Positions 61,741 to 64,000 of a stretch of DNA of 64,000 bases are shown in pieces. The position numbers were made by a program, and so were the translations under genes. Numbering within the stretch: the stretch's first letter is position 1; each line of letters begins with the position of its first letter. The stretch is from Forficula auricularia (Eukaryota; Arthropoda; Insecta; Dermaptera; Forficulidae). Location of the stretch: contig JALMQS010000405.1 of assembly GCA_024734495.1 (NCBI GenBank), positions 62,001 to 126,000 on the forward strand, read 5' to 3'. Under the pieces are notes generated by a model. That model ran no database searches, was not told the DNA's origin, and was given only the letters and a program-made list of their open reading frames with translations.

Positions 61741-61904
61741 TAATCTATATCAATATAAGCGAAATACCTCTCATTCACTGACTCACTGACTCAACACGAT
61801 ATCTCCAAAACTACTAGAGACCTACGGTCTTGAAATTTAGAATAGAGGTTCTTATAGGGCGTAGATGTCAGCTAAGAAGTGATTTTACGAAAATCCACCT
61901 CTAA
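61741..61904. repeat. CACTGACTCA-type dispersed repeat
   Basis: CACTGACTCACTGACTCA, GATATCTCCAAAACTACTAG and GGTTCTTATAGGGCGTAGAT resemble a repeat seen in many invertebrates (recollection). It is interrupted on the right by a MITE. Confidence 0.4.
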
Positions 61905-62063
61905 GGGCCGGTTGTATGTCGCAAAGTAAATGCTTTTCACCACTAACACGGGGTAGATGGTAAATGGAGGGACTGGGATGGCCAATCAGATGCCAGGCAC
62001 TGTCAGTGCCATCAACCCCGTGTTAGGGGTAAAAGCATTTACTTTGCGACATACAACCGGCCC
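61905..62063. mobile_element. Harbinger-like MITE
   Basis: About 33-bp inverted ends starting GGGCCGGTTGTATGTCGCAA. Flanked by TAA (61902-61904) and CAA (62064-62066), a decayed 3-bp TWA-type duplication. GGGCC ends with TAA targets fit PIF/Harbinger. Confidence 0.6.
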
Positions 62064-62279
62064 CAAGGGGGTAAAATTGAGGTTTAAATTAAATAAAGTC
62101 AACTTCCAAGACAATGAGATAGGAACCAAGGTTCTAGAATGAGAGGTTTTCATTTTATGAAGAAAAAACTGCGATTTTTTGAAGAAAAAAAAATTGAATT
62201 TTTTCAAAACTTCAACCTCATGTTACCATTATCCAATTAGAATGAAACGTTATTTCCTATGCACCCTGTATATACGAAA

Positions 62280-62433
62280 ATTTAACCGCTCCAAATATGA
62301 CCCATTAGTAGAAGAAGCAACCCTTTTAGAAGGGAATGGTGATTATGCCTATGTGCGGCTACCAGATGGCCGCGAAACCACTGTTTCTTCGAGGCATCTT
62401 GCCCCGTCTGCCGAATTTTCGGAAGAAAAATGA
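62280..62433 (+). pseudogene. Gypsy-type integrase C-terminal fragment
   Basis: The plus strand reads YDPLVEEATLLEGNGDYAYV, RLPDGRETTVSSRHLAPS and a short acidic tail to a stop at 62433. The GREDTVS-RHLAP-like ending is characteristic of the integrase carboxy end of Ty3/gypsy elements in invertebrates. The upstream polymerase is absent. It does not belong to the LTR element at 1967-5610, which has no integrase. Confidence 0.6.
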
Positions 62434-62940
62434 AGGTGGAAAAGAAAAGGAAACTGATAGACAAATTTATTAATTTTAAATATATTAATATAAATTTAAT
62501 TTTTAGAAATAATTCATATCGCGAAAATTGATTTTTTTTTGAATTTAAGAAAAATATAAATTTTTAAAATTTTAGTAGACAAATTAATTTTAAAATATAT
62601 ATATTTTATATATTTAATTTATAATATAAGTTTTAATGAGATATGATTTAATATGGGATAATGAGATTAATTCTTAATTTATTACAGCGCGGGTCATTTG
62701 AAATTTTAGTAGATAAATTAATTTTAAAATTATTATATATAATTAATTTAGAGACATTTTTTAGATAAATTTAAATATTGAAATAGGTTTCCAACCGATC
62801 GGGAATTTCGAAAGAAATGGTTGCATGCTCTAATAAAGTATTTATAAAGCATTTAATGATATTTTTTCATCTTTCTTTGATCAATATTCATTATTCAAAA
62901 AAATATTTTTTCAAAACATATAATAACGGACAGCTAATAA
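62434..62940. other. AT-rich with short internal repeats
   Basis: AAATTTTAGTAGANAAATTA occurs twice (62571, 62702). No gene seen. Confidence 0.45.
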
Positions 62941-63000
62941 TCACATCTCGAGACGCTGCCCGCCAGGGCCACCAGCCCAGGCACGCCAGGTACTGCTCGT
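62941..63000 (-). mobile_element. HLE-3 terminal fragment
   Basis: GAGACGCTGCCCGCCAGGGC to GGCACGCCAGGTACTGCTCG, as at 16269-16380 inverted. Confidence 0.45.
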
Positions 63001-63498
63001 TATATAATAACAACAAAACTACAATAATCACGGCTAACTTAATCTCTACAACCACCAGCATATTTAAAGGACTATATCTCTAAATAAAAAAAAAGGGTGG
63101 GGGGTGAATGTGATAAAATCTAGAAGGCCGTTTGTATTGTTTGTTTGTTTACGATTATGTTTATATTTATTCATTCTGTATTAGGCGTTTTCTGTTAAAT
63201 AAAACTTTAATAAAAGGGTTTTCTTGTTCTTTATTCTTACAGTATACATATTGTGTGGCCCTCCAGAAGGCTAGAAATTCAAAAACTAACTACTAGATCA
63301 AGAGCCCACGACGGCCAGACCTTCGTTATTTTATAAAAGCTGAAAGTTTTTCTGTGCATGTCCCCTATACAGGTAAGAACGACCAGCGACTATAGAGTTT
63401 GGGTTGTGGTTACTTTGGCAGGTAACAGGTAATAAAGGTGTATAAAATAGTACTTTAAATTCGTTAAAGTATAAAGCTCAATTTTTTTATATTTTCTT
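63001..63498. other. No gene supported
   Basis: Mixed sequence. 63250-63290 has one rpt-K-like scrap (GGCTAGAAATTCAAAAACTA). Confidence 0.4.
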
Positions 63499-64000
63499 CA
63501 GGATAACTTTAGAAATCTCGTCATCCATTGCCGGACACTTATGACAGTTGCTACCCCCTGCCAGACACCCCTAAACTTTAATAAATTATAATTATACTTT
63601 CGTTATAATATAAAAGATAAATTTTATATATGTTACTTGGCGACCTATAAAAAAATGTTACCTCAATAGGCGGACAGTTTTAATGGTTTTTACATAGATT
63701 TTTGACATTTCGGTTATTATTGATAACCATTGGTGAAGACATGGAGGAATCGACTTAAAATCAAAAATAACCATCGATTCTTATCTAATACTAGAGGAAT
63801 AACCTTATTGCATTCCATTTTTGTTGTTTTGACTATTAATGGCAACCTCTACTGAAAACGTGGAAGAATCGACTTAAAATCAAAAAGACTAAACTCTTTT
63901 ATGGCAAACCACTCAAGCTTGAGTTTAGGGGTGTCTGGCAGGGGGTAGCAACTGTCATAAGTGTCCGGCAATGGATGACGAGATTTCTAAAGTTATCCTG
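63499..64000. mobile_element. MITE with ~79-bp terminal inverted repeats
   Basis: CAGGATAACTTTAGAAATCT to CACCCCTAAACT (63499-63577) is repeated inverted at 63922-64000, which is also the window end. The interior has two GGAATCGACTTAAAATCAAA direct repeats. The right target duplication is outside the window. Confidence 0.75.

Overview
The window is eukaryotic, AT-rich and crowded with transposable elements. The element mix (mariner, hAT-like, pogo-like, Helitrons, Penelope-like elements, R2-like, CR1-like and RTE-like LINEs) and an ionotropic-receptor-like pseudogene point to an arthropod, most likely an insect. The order cannot be fixed from sequence alone. No CRISPR array, rRNA gene, canonical tRNA gene or bacterial-type operon is visible.

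Host genes. The host coding signal is a set of minus-strand exons scattered from 8 to 57 kb. Start exons at 33028-33217 and 38594-38750 encode basic REYR-type segments. Two short internal exons (30651-30709, 56874-56962) and one longer one (53143-53373) are bounded by AG/GT. Terminal exons at 8168-8581, 19445-19931 and 47520-48287 encode a BESS-like motif followed by repeated IKQE-type (SUMO-consensus-like) motifs. Exons at 13585-13981 (STPR-like repeats) and 42712-43182 are related. Splice phases agree (start exons end in phase 1, internal exons enter in phase 1 and leave in phase 0, terminal exons enter in phase 0). This suggests a tandem family of paralogous, probably DNA-binding proteins with TE-bloated introns. 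A full-length but broken ionotropic receptor lies at 25.2-26.9 kb, and a pogo-type DNA-binding protein at 59.8-60.4 kb.

Mobile layer, left to right: a young LTR element (1967-5610) encoding only Gag, protease and a coiled coil; a Penelope palindrome holding a CR1 fragment; a tRNA-SINE (7884-8059); Helitron-like copies; a hAT-like element (11590-12647) splitting an RTE-like LINE; a 2.1-kb Penelope palindrome (23004-25130) with a mini LTR insertion; tRNA-headed palindromes near 30.2 and 43.9 kb; a complete Helitron (33945-34975) with a paralogous empty site; R2-like fragments; poly(A)-tailed SINE arrays; a solo LTR (42015-42678); a Penelope GIY-YIG copy (50510-51162); and a 118-bp tandem array (58.6-59.7 kb).

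Names used here: HLE-1, Helitron-like family with TCTACTCTTATTAAAC 5' ends; Hel-2, Helitron with TCTATATATATAAAATTAAG start and GCAGCTAG end; HLE-3, elements with GGCGGGCRGCGTCTCGG; rpt-K, repeat with GGTATGGTCAAGTATTG; rpt-L, repeat with GGGTGAGTTTTTTAT; PLE-A to PLE-F, Penelope-like families carrying hammerhead-like motifs.
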